Assembly (NCBI GenBank): GCA_002711125.1
Contig: PAHN01000012.1
Location: 113,587 to 152,000, forward strand
Direction: 5' to 3'
DNA: 38,414 bases
Source: Flavobacteriales bacterium
GTDB lineage: Bacteria > Bacteroidota > Bacteroidia > Flavobacteriales > BACL11
The notes beneath the pieces are model-generated. The model saw only the letters and a list, made by a program, of their open reading frames with translations. It ran no database searches and was not told the DNA's origin. Positions 26,462 to 34,559 of the stretch are shown here, piece by piece. The translations under genes and the position numbers were made by a program. Every line of letters starts with the position of its first letter. Positions within the stretch are counted from its first letter, which is position 1.

Positions 26462-29278
26462 ATGCGTATATTATCATTGTTTCTAATACAATTATTTTGT
26501 TCTATTTCTCTGTATTCTCAGACATACGACACCTTATCTATTTGTAATGGTGATAGTGTTTTTATTTATAATAATTGGCAATCACAAAACGGAGTGTACT
26601 CTGATGGTTTTAACTTTACGACACTAATAGTAAATCCTACACCTAATTTAACTGGTAGTTTTATTCTTAATGGCAATGCTACTCAACCAATACCTAATAC
26701 ATATGATTTAACTCAACCAATAGGAAATCAATCAGGTTCAGCTTGGAATAGTGTAACATTAAATCTTACGCAGCCTTTTAGTTTTGATGTAGATATGTTT
26801 TTTGGCTATAATAATGGTGGTGCTGATGGTATTGCATTTTTATTACAACAGGTAAATACAAGTGTTGGTACGAGTGGGGGAGGCTTGGGCTATCAAGGTA
26901 TATCTCCTTCATTTTGTATAGAATTTGATACTTGGAGAAACTCAAACAATTCAGATCCATATTATGATCATATTGCTGTCCAAAAAAATGGTAATTTAAA
27001 TCATTCAAGTACAAATAATTTACTAGCACCTGTGGGTTTCCCTCCAAACAATTTAAATATTGAAAATGGACAATGGCATAATGTGGTTTTTACATGGGAT
27101 CCAAATATGTTTAATTTTAAGGTTTATTTTAATGGTATAGTTGTTGTGAATTATTATGGTGATATTGTTTCTGATATTTTCGCAAATAATCCCAACGTAT
27201 ATTGGGGTTTTACTGCTGCAACAGGTGGAGCAAATAATTTACAGAGTTTTCGTGTGAACTCTTTAGGTATTCAATTAACAGATATAACTATATGTAGTGA
27301 AGATACTATTCAGATAGATCCGCAAATAAATAGTAGTATTTATTCATATTTATGGACGCCTAATCATAATATTATTGATAATACAGTTCCTCTTCCTTTT
27401 ATTTTTCCTAATACAACTACAAATTATTCATTTCAAGTTACAAATAGTTATGGTTGCTCATATTATGATTCATTAACCGTATATGTTAATCAACAGACAT
27501 CAACCTTTTTAGACTTAGCTGTATGTAGTTCTTATGTTTGGCCATTAAATGGAAATACATATCAAGCTCCGGGTATTTATACTAATATAAGTATTAATAC
27601 TGATGGATGTGTTCATACTGACTCTCTAAATCTGACTATAGCTAGTGGTGGATGTATTGATCCTCTGGCGTGTAATTATGATTCTTTAGCAATGTGTGAT
27701 GATGGATCATGTATATATAATAGTGGAAATCCAATAATTATAAGTACTTGTAATGGACTAAGTGAAGGAGGAATAGGTGTTAGTGTTTCTCCTTTTGTAG
27801 CAAATAACAACTATTCTTTTACCATAGATAATTCTTCTTTTTTTAATTATGATGATACTGTTAGTAATTTATCTGCTGGTTTTTACAGTTTTGAATTTTT
27901 TATAAACAATATAAGTTGTGGAATACAAACTGTAGAGGTTACTAATTATTCTGCAATTAATTATACATTAAATACTATTAATGAAACATGCTCTGGTTCA
28001 TCTGATGGAGTTGCATATGTAAATATGCAAGGAGGAAGTACACCAAATGGAACTATTTCTAATTTATCGTATTGTTCATCAAATCCTAATTCTAATTTTA
28101 TAAATACTCCGCAAACAATAATTGAAGGTGTTCAATTGTTCGGAGATAACTTTTCTATTAATAATAATACGCAGTTATCTGCTGATTTTTACGAAGACTA
28201 TACAGCTTCATTTTATGCTGATATTTCACCAAATCAAACTTATACAATTAATGTTACATTAGGAAATATGGGATTTTCTGCTTATGATCCTGAAGCTGTA
28301 AATGTTTATATAGATTTTAATATTGATGGAGATTTTATAGATCCTGGAGAGGATCTTGGCGTTATTTTGATTCCATCTGGAACTTGGGTTACTAATACTA
28401 TTTATCCTTTTACATTTACAGTGCCTGGTAATGTGAGTTTTGGACCAACAAGAATGCGGGTTGTATGTATGAGTAATGCTGGAGGAGCAAGTATTAACAT
28501 GGGGCCTTGTGAAAATCCAATTGGTTTTGGAACACCTTGGTTTGGAGCCACAGAAGATTATTCTTTAGTAATTAACAATAGTGTTGCTTGTTCATATTTG
28601 TGGTCTAATGGTGGTTTGTCAGACAGCATTTACGGTCTCTCTACTGGAACATATGATGTTTCAATTATAGATCAAAATGGTTGTATTTCTAATGAATCTG
28701 TATTTATTGATACTAATTATAACATAGCAGTCTCCGCAAGTCAGGATCAAATTATATGTCATTCAGGTTCTGCAAGTCAACTAACAGCAACTTCAAATTA
28801 TAATGGTAATTACAGCTGGTTTCCTCCAACTTCTTTTATTAACCCTAATGTTCAAAATCCTGTTATTTCATCTAATTTAATAGCAACAACTACATTTGTT
28901 GTTACTTTGCTAGATAATAATGGTTGTTCTGCTATGGATTCAGTTACGGTCTCTGTAAACCCAATACCAAGTGTTACAATTTCAGCCATTCCTAATCCAG
29001 CGTGTCAAAATGATACAATTCAATTAATTGCCTCTACATCCTTCCCACTTAATCTATTTAGATTTCAGTATAACGAAGGAAATGGTTGGCAGAATATTAT
29101 AACTACTAATAATGGAGGGTGGGGTAATATAAATCCCCAATTTTTTAATAATATTACAACAATAACTCAATTTCGTGTTAAAGTAAGAGAAGGATGGGGG
29201 TGTACGGTAAGTCCTTGGTCTCCAAATATTAGTATTCCAATTAATATTATAAATACACCATTAATAAGTCATAATTAA
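26462..29278 (+). CDS. Large secreted multidomain adhesin-like protein (L-type lectin, SprB-like and GEVED domains)
   Basis: A 938-residue exported protein with a signal peptide (MRILSLFLIQLFCSISLYSQ). Domains in order: an L-type (legume-like) lectin-fold region (about 60-272, with GGADGIAFLLQQ and FCIEFDTWRN); an Ig/PKD-like domain (about 273-343); a Cys-rich segment (about 397-417, DPLACNYDS, CDDGSC); an Ig-like region; an SprB-type repeat (about 502-750) that contains an inserted GEVED domain (about 528-708, YIDFNIDGDFIDPGED, GATEDYSLVI); and two more Ig-like domains (about 753-833 and 836-930). There is no T9SS tail; it ends INTPLISHN. The first of three adjacent secreted-protein genes. 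A surface carbohydrate-binding role is likely but inferred. Confidence 0.82.
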   Translation: MRILSLFLIQLFCSISLYSQTYDTLSICNGDSVFIYNNWQSQNGVYSDGFNFTTLIVNPTPNLTGSFILNGNATQPIPNTYDLTQPIGNQSGSAWNSVTLNLTQPFSFDVDMFFGYNNGGADGIAFLLQQVNTSVGTSGGGLGYQGISPSFCIEFDTWRNSNNSDPYYDHIAVQKNGNLNHSSTNNLLAPVGFPPNNLNIENGQWHNVVFTWDPNMFNFKVYFNGIVVVNYYGDIVSDIFANNPNVYWGFTAATGGANNLQSFRVNSLGIQLTDITICSEDTIQIDPQINSSIYSYLWTPNHNIIDNTVPLPFIFPNTTTNYSFQVTNSYGCSYYDSLTVYVNQQTSTFLDLAVCSSYVWPLNGNTYQAPGIYTNISINTDGCVHTDSLNLTIASGGCIDPLACNYDSLAMCDDGSCIYNSGNPIIISTCNGLSEGGIGVSVSPFVANNNYSFTIDNSSFFNYDDTVSNLSAGFYSFEFFINNISCGIQTVEVTNYSAINYTLNTINETCSGSSDGVAYVNMQGGSTPNGTISNLSYCSSNPNSNFINTPQTIIEGVQLFGDNFSINNNTQLSADFYEDYTASFYADISPNQTYTINVTLGNMGFSAYDPEAVNVYIDFNIDGDFIDPGEDLGVILIPSGTWVTNTIYPFTFTVPGNVSFGPTRMRVVCMSNAGGASINMGPCENPIGFGTPWFGATEDYSLVINNSVACSYLWSNGGLSDSIYGLSTGTYDVSIIDQNGCISNESVFIDTNYNIAVSASQDQIICHSGSASQLTATSNYNGNYSWFPPTSFINPNVQNPVISSNLIATTTFVVTLLDNNGCSAMDSVTVSVNPIPSVTISAIPNPACQNDTIQLIASTSFPLNLFRFQYNEGNGWQNIITTNNGGWGNINPQFFNNITTITQFRVKVREGWGCTVSPWSPNISIPINIINTPLISHN

Positions 29279-29311
29279 AATAAATAATAATATTCTATTA
29301 AATTAAAAACA

Positions 29312-30157
29312 ATGAAAACAATAAAAACAATGAAACTAAAATTATTAAAGATGCTACTAGTTTACTTTTGTTTCTTTAGTATCGAATGCGAAGCCCAAAC
29401 AAGTACATCGCCAACTCAAGATGTATGTGTTGGCTCAACTGAACCGTATTTATTAAATCCATCAACTAGTACATCAACATACCAATGGACCTTATCTGGA
29501 GGAGGAGTTATTTCTTCTGGTCAAGGAAGTGGTTCCATATTAATTGATTGGAATGCTAATTCGGGAGGTCCTTATACTCTTACTGTTGTAGAAACTGATT
29601 TAAATGGATGTGTAGGTCCACCAAAGACTGTAGATGTCACATTATATGATCTTGATAATGCAACTTTTGTACTTACAGATTTTTGTGAAGGGTCTTCAAA
29701 TTCTGCATCATCAATTATTACATCAGGAGGTGTTTTTTCTTTTAATCCCATTCCTACAAATGGAGAGACAATAGATTCTATTACTGCAGAAATTACAGGT
29801 GGAATTGCAGGTAATACATATTTTATAGAGTATATTACTAATGGAATGTGTCCACAACAACATATTGAATCAGTTTCCGTAAATAATTTAGATGACGCAT
29901 CATTTTTACTTAGTGATTATTGTGCAGGTTCTCCTAATTCTGCTACTGCCATATCTACTCCAGGTGGAGTATTTACATTTAATCCAATACCGACTAGTGG
30001 AGAGACAATAAATTCGTTGACGGGTGAAATTACAGGAGGTGTACCTGGAAATACTTATACTGTAGAGTATACGACTTCAGGAACATGTTCTTCTTCTCAA
30101 ATTGAAAGTGTTTTAATTTATTCAATACCTTCAACAGGACCAATTTTTCATAATTAA
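29312..30157 (+). CDS. Secreted protein with PKD-like domain and two tandem Ig-like repeats, no sorting domain
   Basis: A 281-residue exported protein. A signal peptide (ending CEAQ at about 29; ATG at 29312 or 29330) is followed by a PKD/Ig-like domain (about 30-111, CVGSTEPYLLNPS, SGGPYTLTVVETD). Two tandem copies of a repeat of about 79 residues follow at 112-190 and 191-269 (FSFNPIPTNGETID versus FTFNPIPTSGETIN). The protein ends with STGPIFHN. There is no T9SS type A or B domain. It lies 33 bases after the lectin-GEVED gene and two bases before the T9SS type B gene, so it is probably co-transcribed with both. Its C-terminal HN matches the upstream protein. Function unknown; a structural surface component is the reasonable guess. 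Confidence 0.78.
   Translation: MKTIKTMKLKLLKMLLVYFCFFSIECEAQTSTSPTQDVCVGSTEPYLLNPSTSTSTYQWTLSGGGVISSGQGSGSILIDWNANSGGPYTLTVVETDLNGCVGPPKTVDVTLYDLDNATFVLTDFCEGSSNSASSIITSGGVFSFNPIPTNGETIDSITAEITGGIAGNTYFIEYITNGMCPQQHIESVSVNNLDDASFLLSDYCAGSPNSATAISTPGGVFTFNPIPTSGETINSLTGEITGGVPGNTYTVEYTTSGTCSSSQIESVLIYSIPSTGPIFHN
29645..30118 (+). repeat. Tandem coding repeat, two units of 237 bases
   Basis: Two in-frame copies (29645-29881 and 29882-30118) encode near-identical 79-residue Ig-like modules. They share FNPIPT-GETI, EITGG and NTY-EY-T-G-C at matching positions. The nucleotide sequences have diverged at many third positions, so the duplication is not recent. Confidence 0.75.
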
Positions 30158-30159
30158 TT

Positions 30160-31434
30160 TTGTTGAGAATAACTATTATATTTTTATTTTCTCTAGTATC
30201 GTTTCTTTACACGTATGCTGAAGATACTATTTATGTTTGTACTGGAACAATACATGAATTTGGAGTTCCTCTTTCAAATGGATCAACTTATTTTTGGGAG
30301 GTAGATAATTCTTCTGCAAATATTGTTGCTGGAAATAGCACTGAATTAGTTTCTATACAAATAAATAGTCCTGACATATTTAAATTATTTGTTACTGAAA
30401 CTGATATAAATGGATGTATAGGTTTTGATAGCATTGTAATAGTTAGCTATCCATTGCCAAATCCAATAATCAGTGCTGATGAAGTTACCTTTTGTGATGG
30501 TGACAGCATTCTTATTGAATTAAATTTTGATTCTTCTTTTAATTCATTTTTATGGAATAACAACGATATAGAATCTTATACATATGTATCAAGTTCTGGA
30601 AGTTTTTTTGTAACAGTAATTGATACTAATGGCTGTTCAAAAAGTAGTAATATCATTGATGTTGATGTTTATTCTGATATAGTTGTAGATTTTTCTATTA
30701 TTGGTACTTGTGTCGATCAACCTAGTTTGTTTATTAATCAATCCATGTATAATCTTGGACAATTATCTCAAATTAACTGGGATATTAATGGGAATTATTT
30801 TAGTGGAGATTCTGTTTTTTATGTTTTTGATAAAGAAGGAATATATAATGTGTCTTTAAATATTCAAACCAATGATGCATGTTTTGATTCTATATCCAAA
30901 TTAATAACAATACACGATAATCCTATAGCTGATTTCACCTACACTCCAAAAGATGTTTCAATATTAAATCCACAGGTTAATTTTTTCAATAACACTATAA
31001 ACGCATTACCATTATATTGGGACTTTGGAGATACTTATTATGATGTGTCAGTAAATCCTATACATACGTATAATAATCCAGGTATATATAATGTTTTATT
31101 GGTTGTTGAAGACTTGAATCAGTGTGTAGATTCAATTTATAAAGAAATAATAATTTATTATGATTTTATTTTGCATGTTCCTAATGCATTTACTCCAAAT
31201 AACGATTCAGATAATGATGTCTTTTTTATAGAAGGTGTAAGAATGGAAAAATATCAATCGTTTGAATTGATAATTTTTAATAGTTGGGGTGAAAAGATTT
31301 ATCAAACTGATGATATAAATAATTATTGGGATGGGGGTAATCATCCTGAAGATGTTTATACATGGCTTATTATAATTAAAGATGAATTAGGTCAAATAAG
31401 AACAAAAAATGGTATAGTAAACTTGTTAAGATAG
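30160..31434 (+). CDS. Secreted PKD-domain protein with gliding-motility-associated (T9SS type B) tail, TTG start
   Basis: A 424-residue exported protein. The signal peptide (MLRITIIFLFSLVSFLYTYA) begins at TTG 30160 (or the TTG at 30163); no ATG is available before the mature part and an in-frame stop lies just upstream, so a TTG start is required. Ig-like domains follow (about 22-100, 100-170), then a PKD domain (about 250-332, with YWDFGDTYYDVS, HTYNNPGIYNVLLVVED). The C-terminal domain (about 335-424) is the type B sorting domain: VPNAFTPNNDSDNDVF, FNSWGEKIYQTDD, YWDGG and DVYTWLIIIKD. It is the only member of the three-gene run with a recognisable T9SS signal. It ends one base before the convergent lolA-like gene's stop. 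Confidence 0.87.
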   Translation: MLRITIIFLFSLVSFLYTYAEDTIYVCTGTIHEFGVPLSNGSTYFWEVDNSSANIVAGNSTELVSIQINSPDIFKLFVTETDINGCIGFDSIVIVSYPLPNPIISADEVTFCDGDSILIELNFDSSFNSFLWNNNDIESYTYVSSSGSFFVTVIDTNGCSKSSNIIDVDVYSDIVVDFSIIGTCVDQPSLFINQSMYNLGQLSQINWDINGNYFSGDSVFYVFDKEGIYNVSLNIQTNDACFDSISKLITIHDNPIADFTYTPKDVSILNPQVNFFNNTINALPLYWDFGDTYYDVSVNPIHTYNNPGIYNVLLVVEDLNQCVDSIYKEIIIYYDFILHVPNAFTPNNDSDNDVFFIEGVRMEKYQSFELIIFNSWGEKIYQTDDINNYWDGGNHPEDVYTWLIIIKDELGQIRTKNGIVNLLR

Positions 31435-31435
31435 T

Positions 31436-32074
31436 TTATCGTAAATCTATCACCTCTATTCCTTTATAATCCTTAACTTGAAAATTAAATTGTTCTGTAT
31501 TTGTATTGCTGTCAAAATTTTCAATAATGTAAGTATATGTTCCTCCATTTTTATCTTGCATTATTATTTTTTCCAAACGCATGCTTTTACTATCAATTAT
31601 AGTTAAATTTATTTTTATAAATTCTTCACTTTTTTTTGGATATAAGTCAATGTGATGTTTTGTTGTAGTATTGCTTATTTTTTCTGATTTTATAAGTTTC
31701 TGTTTGTAATTATTTTCATAAATAGTAAATATTTTTTCAGGAGATAATAGGTCATCATCTGGATCGTGCTCCATAATTTGGACCTCGTTATCTTCTTTTA
31801 AATAAATCCATTGAGTTTCTCCGTTATTTATAATTTTTTGATCTTCAAGGTTTAGAATAAACTTTTTATTTTCTATAATAAGACTTCCTTTTTGTGTTTC
31901 TTTAATTGCTTGACTTTTATTTTCAAAAATAAATTTAAAATCAATTGCTATATTTTTATGTTTTTTTGTTTCATTACTTAGTGTTTCAAGAATCTTTTTG
32001 GCTCTGGCATCTTGAGCATTGGAGTTTTGTAAACAAAAGAATACAATAAGTAATATGTTTATAATTTTAGTCAT
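31436..32074 (-). CDS. LolA-like outer-membrane lipoprotein carrier
   Basis: A 212-residue exported protein with a signal peptide (MTKIINILLIVFFCLQNSNAQ) and the unclosed-barrel strand pattern of the LolA/LolB fold. Clues are IDFKFIFEN, QKGSLIIENKKFILNL, INNGETQWIYLKEDNEVQI, LSPEKIFTIYE and the final FQVKDYKGIEVIDLR. LolA shuttles lipoproteins across the periplasm to the outer membrane. Its start overlaps the ftsK stop by eight bases, and an ftsK-then-lolA order is common in Bacteroidota. Identity as the housekeeping LolA rather than a LolA-like paralog is not certain by eye. Confidence 0.85.
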   Translation of the reverse strand: MTKIINILLIVFFCLQNSNAQDARAKKILETLSNETKKHKNIAIDFKFIFENKSQAIKETQKGSLIIENKKFILNLEDQKIINNGETQWIYLKEDNEVQIMEHDPDDDLLSPEKIFTIYENNYKQKLIKSEKISNTTTKHHIDLYPKKSEEFIKINLTIIDSKSMRLEKIIMQDKNGGTYTYIIENFDSNTNTEQFNFQVKDYKGIEVIDLR

Positions 32075-34421
32075 TATTGTTTAAATTTTCTAATAATTCG
32101 TTTAAGTCTTGTTCATTTTTTATTAAAACTTTTCTAGCTTTACTTCCTTCAAAAGGACCAACAATTTCTGCGGCTTCTAGCTGATCAATTATTCTTCCAG
32201 CTCTATTATATCCAAGCCTGAGTTTTCGTTGTATTAATGATGTTGATCCAGATTGATGTTTAACTACAATTTCTGCTGCTTGATTAAACATTTCATCTTT
32301 ATCATCTAAATCTGCTTTTGTGCCACTCCCTTCACTTTCTCCTTCATATTCTGGAAGCATATGAGCATCAGGATACGCTCTTTGTGATCCAATAAATTCG
32401 CAAATATTTTCAACTTCAGGTGTATCAACAAATGCACATTGTAGTCTATTGATTTCATTACCTGTTGATATAAGCATATCCCCCATTCCAATTAATTGTT
32501 CAGCTCCTTTTGTGTCCATTATTGTTCTAGAGTCTACACTTGATGTTACTCTAAAAGCCACTCTAGCTGGAAAGTTAGCTTTAATTAATCCAGTAATTAC
32601 ATTAACTGATGGTCTTTGAGTAGCTACAATTAAATGAATTCCAATAGCTCTAGCTAGCTGAGCTAATCTAGCAATTGGTGTTTCAATTTCTTTACCTGCA
32701 GTCATAATTAAATCTGCAAATTCATCTATTACTAAAATTATATATGGTAGGTATCTATGACCTTTGTTTGGATTTAATTTTCTAGAAATAAATTTTTTAT
32801 TATACTCTTTAATATTTCTACAGTTTGCTAATTTACACAGTTCGTATCTTTGATCCATCTCTATGCAAAGTGAATTTACTGTATTTACTACTTTTTTGGT
32901 GTCAGTTATTATAGCTTCTTCTGCGTCAGGAAGTTTAGCCAAGTAATGTCGTTCTATTTTATTAAACAAAGTTAGTTCAACTTTCTTTGGATCAACTAAA
33001 ACAAATTTGATTTGAGAGGGATGTTTTTTATAAAGCAATGAAACAAGCATTGCATTTAATCCTACAGATTTACCTTGACCAGTTGCTCCTGCCATTAATA
33101 AATGCGGCATTTTTGCTAAATCTATTACAAATGTTTCATTAGAGATAGTTTTTCCAAACGCTATTGGAAGCTCCATATCTGAATTTTGAAAATTATCAGA
33201 TTGCAATACTTCTAGCATTGAGACAGTGTTTTTATTAGCATTTGGTACTTCAATACCTATTGTCCCTCTTCCGGGAATAGGAGCAATAATTCTTATTCCT
33301 TCAGCTGCTAGACTAAGAGATATATCATCTTCTAAGTTTTTAATTTTTGATATTCTTACGCCAGCATCGGGAACAATTTCATAAAGTGTTATTGTTGGGC
33401 CAACTGTTGCAGAAATAGAAGAAATACCGATTTTATAATGCCCTAAAGTTTCAACAATTTTATTTTTATTTTTTTCTAGTTCACTTCTATCTATTTCTAT
33501 TTTGCTTGCTCCATAATCTTTTAAAAGATTCATAGCTGGCATTTTATATTTAGATAATTCCAAAGTTGGATCAAAGTCACCAAGCTCTTTCAGTTTATTT
33601 TCAATATCATCTTCACTCAGAATCTTTTCATGTTTTGTATCAACAATATCGACATCTATTTTTGTCTCGGATTTATTATTTTTAATTAGTTTTTCAGTAT
33701 TTTCTGTATTATTTTGAATATTCTCTGATACAGGATTTGATACGTTTATTACTTCTTTGTTTTTTATATCTATAGTAGTCTCTTCTTTCTCTTTGATGAA
33801 ATCATTAGATGCCTTTTTTCGGTTGCTTTTTAAACTTTTAATTAATTTAAGGATTTTTTGAGTGTTAAGATTAAATGAAATTATTACATATAAAAAAATG
33901 CATGTTATAAGTGTTAAAGTTGTTCCTGTGTAACCTAAAATCTGTTTTAAAAATTCACAAGAGTAAACACCAATACCACCTGAATAAAACAAACTATCTG
34001 TAAAATGATTTATAATTACAGGTAATAATATTAACCCTAAGACACCATGAAAAATAATTCTGCTTAAATTTTTAATTTTCAAACCTAAAATTCTAAGACT
34101 TATAAATGAAGTTAAAATTGGAACTAGAATAGCTGATATCCCAAACCACAATTTAATGAATACATAACTAATTTTTGCTCCAATACCTCCAATTTCATTA
34201 TTAGTTTTATCACTAAATATCGAGTAATTTTCATCTGAAAGTACACTATCATCAGTTTTCCAGTTAAACAGGTAAGAAATGAATGCAATAATTGTTAATA
34301 CAGAGAATAAAAGAAGAAAAGATGCAAATATCTTTTGATTATTTTTATCCTTAAGTATATCTAAAACCTTATTTAGATTTACTTTACTAGATGTTTTTAA
34401 ATTTAATTTCTTTTTAGCCAT
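32067..34421 (-). CDS. ftsK: DNA translocase FtsK
   Basis: A septal, ATP-driven DNA pump for chromosome segregation. The 784-residue protein has four N-terminal membrane segments (about 32-52, 83-110, 122-140 and 163-183) and a charged, low-complexity linker (about 190-280). The alpha/beta motor follows (Walker A GATGQGKS at 445-452, Walker B VIDEFADLI), then QRPSVNVITGLIKANFPARVAF. The C-terminal gamma winged helix that reads KOPS-like polarity sequences ends the protein (EIVVKHQSGSTSLIQRKL, GYNRAGRIIDQLE). The start at 34421 follows an exact minus-strand -7 element with only eight bases between. Full length, no anomalies. Confidence 0.96.
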   Translation of the reverse strand: MAKKKLNLKTSSKVNLNKVLDILKDKNNQKIFASFLLLFSVLTIIAFISYLFNWKTDDSVLSDENYSIFSDKTNNEIGGIGAKISYVFIKLWFGISAILVPILTSFISLRILGLKIKNLSRIIFHGVLGLILLPVIINHFTDSLFYSGGIGVYSCEFLKQILGYTGTTLTLITCIFLYVIISFNLNTQKILKLIKSLKSNRKKASNDFIKEKEETTIDIKNKEVINVSNPVSENIQNNTENTEKLIKNNKSETKIDVDIVDTKHEKILSEDDIENKLKELGDFDPTLELSKYKMPAMNLLKDYGASKIEIDRSELEKNKNKIVETLGHYKIGISSISATVGPTITLYEIVPDAGVRISKIKNLEDDISLSLAAEGIRIIAPIPGRGTIGIEVPNANKNTVSMLEVLQSDNFQNSDMELPIAFGKTISNETFVIDLAKMPHLLMAGATGQGKSVGLNAMLVSLLYKKHPSQIKFVLVDPKKVELTLFNKIERHYLAKLPDAEEAIITDTKKVVNTVNSLCIEMDQRYELCKLANCRNIKEYNKKFISRKLNPNKGHRYLPYIILVIDEFADLIMTAGKEIETPIARLAQLARAIGIHLIVATQRPSVNVITGLIKANFPARVAFRVTSSVDSRTIMDTKGAEQLIGMGDMLISTGNEINRLQCAFVDTPEVENICEFIGSQRAYPDAHMLPEYEGESEGSGTKADLDDKDEMFNQAAEIVVKHQSGSTSLIQRKLRLGYNRAGRIIDQLEAAEIVGPFEGSKARKVLIKNEQDLNELLENLNNND

Positions 34422-34429
34422 ATTTAAAA

Positions 34430-34437
34430 CAAATGTA
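34430..34437 (-). promoter_or_regulatory. Bacteroidota -7 element for ftsK
   Basis: On the minus strand TACATTTG, an exact TAnnTTTG match, eight bases before the ftsK ATG. This predicts a leader of only a few bases. No clear -33 TTTG at the usual distance. Confidence 0.5.
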
Positions 34438-34487
34438 CTAATGAATCGTATAATTTTTAAAACTATTTTTGATATCTATTAGCATGA

Positions 34488-34507
34488 AATTGTTAATAAT
34501 TGTTAAT
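34488..34507 (+). repeat. Perfect tandem 10-base repeat in the ftsK/hydrolase spacer
   Basis: AATTGTTAAT occurs twice head to tail (34488-34497, 34498-34507), one helical turn apart, upstream of the -7 element at 34541. It may be a regulator-binding site; no binding protein can be named. Confidence 0.5.
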
Positions 34508-34517
34508 CAAGTAAAAA

Positions 34518-34548
34518 TTAGTATTATATAATAGAAACATTAAATTTG
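34518..34548 (+). promoter_or_regulatory. Probable promoter of the amidinohydrolase-argS unit
   Basis: TAAATTTG (34541-34548) is an exact TAnnTTTG match eleven bases before the ATG. It is preceded at exactly 19 bases by TTAG (34518-34521), one or two changes from TTTG. Confidence 0.5.
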
Positions 34549-34559
34549 TAACTTTTATT

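Noticed and set aside
26462-31434. One giant gene broken by frameshifts into three
   Set aside because: Each of the three frames opens with its own signal peptide and the junctions contain clean stops, so they are separate genes.
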